Shown: piece after piece, positions 48,912-49,740 of the stretch
How positions within the stretch are numbered: the stretch's first letter is position 1
Layout: each line of letters opens with the position of its first letter
NCBI GenBank assembly: GCA_017561865.1
Contig: JAFZBH010000012.1
Coordinates: 1 to 49,740 of the forward strand
DNA from: Bacteroidales bacterium
Lineage (GTDB): Bacteria > Bacteroidota > Bacteroidia > Bacteroidales > UBA932
Length of the DNA: 49,740 nt
Direction of reading: 5' to 3'
Position numbers and translations under genes: made by a program
Notes under the pieces: generated by a model
Databases searched by the model: none
What the model was told of the DNA's origin: nothing
Seen by the model: the letters and a program-made list of their open reading frames with translations, nothing else

Positions 48912-48920
48912 CCCCCCCCC
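48912..48920. repeat. Homopolymer tract of nine C
   Basis: Nine consecutive C (G on the fimbrillin strand) lie between the promoter at 48991-48998 and the fimbrillin operon. Tracts of this length can slip during replication or sequencing. Confidence 0.85.
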
Positions 48921-48964
48921 ATAAAATGGAAGAGCGCAGCAGGATACATTATGCGGTTCCTTTC

Positions 48965-48991
48965 GTAAGTCATTGGCAACGGATGACTTAC
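48965..48991. promoter_or_regulatory. 27-base inverted repeat at a transcription start
   Basis: GTAAGTCAT and its perfect complement ATGACTTAC (48983-48991) flank a 9-base centre. The repeat begins at the last base of the minus-strand TATATTTG, so it covers the expected start point. It may be an operator or a 5' hairpin. Confidence 0.55.
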
Positions 48992-48998
48992 AAATATA
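48991..48998 (-). promoter_or_regulatory. Bacteroidota -7 element reading toward the fimbrillin operon
   Basis: The minus strand reads TATATTTG, a perfect match, behind a T-run terminator. It lies about 430 bases upstream of the small companion gene. Confidence 0.55.
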
Positions 48999-49000
48999 AT

Positions 49001-49032
49001 AAAAAACTGGAAGAAACGCTATTTTCTTCCAG
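49001..49032 (-). terminator. Intrinsic terminator after fabF-fabZ
   Basis: On the minus strand CTGGAAGAAA, a 6-base loop, TTTCTTCCAG and six T, ending the fab operon. It differs from the 44241-44273 stem by a paired change (C:G to T:A). Confidence 0.88.
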
Positions 49033-49038
49033 AAAAAG

Positions 49039-49093
49039 ATGTCTCGACTCGCTCCGCTCGCTCGACATGACAATAGCCGCGCTCGGGATGACA
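49039..49093. repeat. Palindromic repeat, extended bipartite form
   Basis: GATGTCTCGACTCGCTCC, then GCTCGCTCGACATGACA, followed by the half unit CGCTCGGGATGAC. It is the longest of the four related repeats and lies next to the terminator module, as at 44279. Confidence 0.7.
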
Positions 49094-49107
49094 GTGTATG
49101 GTAAACC

Positions 49108-49536
49108 CTACTGGGCCAGGTCCCCGTTTTCCATCAGATAGAAGGTCAGCTCGCCCTTGCAGGCAAGCTTGCCCTCGACGGTCGCCTGCGCGCCGATCAC
49201 GAAGAGCGAGCCGCGGATGGCGATGGGCTTGGCGGAGACTTCGATCGTGTCGCCGGGGCGCACCATGTGCTTGAAGCGGACCTTGTCGAGGCCGGCATAG
49301 AAAGGCGTATGCCCCTTGAGCTTGTCGCCCAGGATGAGGGTGCAGGACTGCGCCATGATTTCGCATATGATGACGCCGGGCACCACCGGGAAATCCGGGA
49401 AATGCCCCCGGAGGAACCACTCCTCCCCCGTCACGTGGTAAGTCGCCTTGATGCCGTCGCCGTTTCCTTCCGTCCAGTCCACGAGCAGCATAGGCTCGCG
49501 GTGCGGCAGGAATTCCTTGATATCTTCTCTGTTCAT
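49108..49536 (-). CDS. fabZ: 3-hydroxyacyl-ACP dehydratase FabZ
   Basis: A 142-residue hot-dog-fold enzyme that removes water from 3-hydroxyacyl-ACP in fatty acid elongation. The motif LPHREPMLLVD opens the fold. The catalytic His is residue 45 in GHFPDFPVVPG and the acidic partner is Glu59 in IICEIMAQ, with the usual 14-residue spacing. It lies 9 bases downstream of the fabF stop, so the genes form an operon. The terminator at 49001-49032 follows. Confidence 0.93.
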   Translation of the reverse strand: MNREDIKEFLPHREPMLLVDWTEGNGDGIKATYHVTGEEWFLRGHFPDFPVVPGVIICEIMAQSCTLILGDKLKGHTPFYAGLDKVRFKHMVRPGDTIEVSAKPIAIRGSLFVIGAQATVEGKLACKGELTFYLMENGDLAQ

Positions 49537-49545
49537 CGTTTGCTT

Positions 49546-49740
49546 CTAGATTTTACGAAGGGCCACGCTGGCGTCGTGCCCGCCAAAGCCCAGCGAATTG
49601 GACACGGCCACGCGGACCGGCCGCTCCACCGCGTGCAGCGGCGTGTAGTCCAGGTCGCACGCCGGATCTGGATCCGTCAGGCCGATGGTCGACGGGATGA
49701 CTCCGTCGCGCAGCGCGAGTGCCGAGGCGAGGAGTTCGAC
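49546..49740 (-). CDS. fabF: 3-oxoacyl-ACP synthase II (FabF), C-terminal 64 residues only
   Basis: The frame enters from the right edge and stops with TAG at 49548-49546. The visible tail reads LALRDGVIPSTIGLTDPDPA, then RPVRVAVSNSLGFGGHDASV, the C-terminal signature of beta-ketoacyl-ACP synthases, with the conserved FGGH (normally followed by Asn, here by Asp). The catalytic Cys and first His lie outside the window. It elongates acyl chains with malonyl-ACP and would supply the substrate chain handled by FabZ. Confidence 0.9.
   Translation of the reverse strand, partial: VELLASALALRDGVIPSTIGLTDPDPACDLDYTPLHAVERPVRVAVSNSLGFGGHDASVALRKI

Larger units (their letters stand above)
48563..49107. 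other. 545-base repeat-rich intergenic region
   Basis: No gene is supported here. The gap holds two palindromic repeats, a nine-C tract, a 27-base inverted repeat over a promoter, and a terminator-promoter module. A 141-codon minus-strand frame (48648-49073) is only the translation of these repeats. Confidence 0.7.

Noticed and set aside
48648-49073. A 141-codon minus-strand frame before fabZ
   Set aside because: It translates palindromic repeats (SSRACRGIS-type strings) and a terminator, and it starts inside the repeat at 49039.

Overview
The window looks like a chromosomal segment from a GC-rich member of the Bacteroidota, probably an uncultured gut or rumen Bacteroidales. The evidence is a SusC/SusD pair, a hybrid two-component sensor/regulator (HTCS), BACON-domain lipoproteins, a fimbrillin-like lipoprotein, and the Bacteroidota promoter motif TAnnTTTG in front of many genes. 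Both ends cut through genes: an alpha/beta hydrolase on the left and fabF on the right.

Left half (about 1.5-27.8 kb): one large carbohydrate-utilisation locus. A plus-strand operon (GH3, CE1-type esterase, GH3, secreted protein of unknown family) converges on a minus-strand block. In transcription order that block is carboxylesterase, small esterase, three CE1-type esterases, SusC, SusD, a DUF3823-type lipoprotein, GH3 and a further CE1-type esterase. Next to the carboxylesterase, and divergent from it, lies an HTCS gene whose promoter matches the consensus at both boxes. The locus has seven esterases and three GH3 exo-glycosidases but no recognisable backbone-cleaving endo-enzyme. This suggests growth on a heavily acylated oligosaccharide or a phenolic-ester-decorated side chain. 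Import would be through SusC/D, and the HTCS probably senses the product.

Middle (28-41 kb): mostly housekeeping genes. They are a LysM glucosaminidase, rnz, rpsA, recR, mntP, corA, a thioredoxin-like protein, a GH2 beta-galactosidase, a small outer-membrane barrel, fba, gmk and nadD. The gaps between them are the most unusual part. They hold a short transcription unit at 28.1 kb (tandem operator-like repeats, promoter, about 85 nt, intrinsic terminator). They also hold two copies of a long structured element with compensatory stem changes (after the HTCS and after fba) and two copies of a MITE-like element (33.4 and 38.7 kb).

Right part (41.5-49.7 kb): two related large lipoproteins (BACON and leucine-rich repeats plus an M64-type metalloprotease; one also carries a thioredoxin-like domain), a fimbrillin-like lipoprotein with a 40-residue companion peptide, and fabZ-fabF. 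The gaps carry palindromic repeats and a duplicated terminator-promoter module.

No tRNA, rRNA, CRISPR array, transposase or phage gene was recognised. All calls come from reading the sequence. No database search or structure prediction was run.
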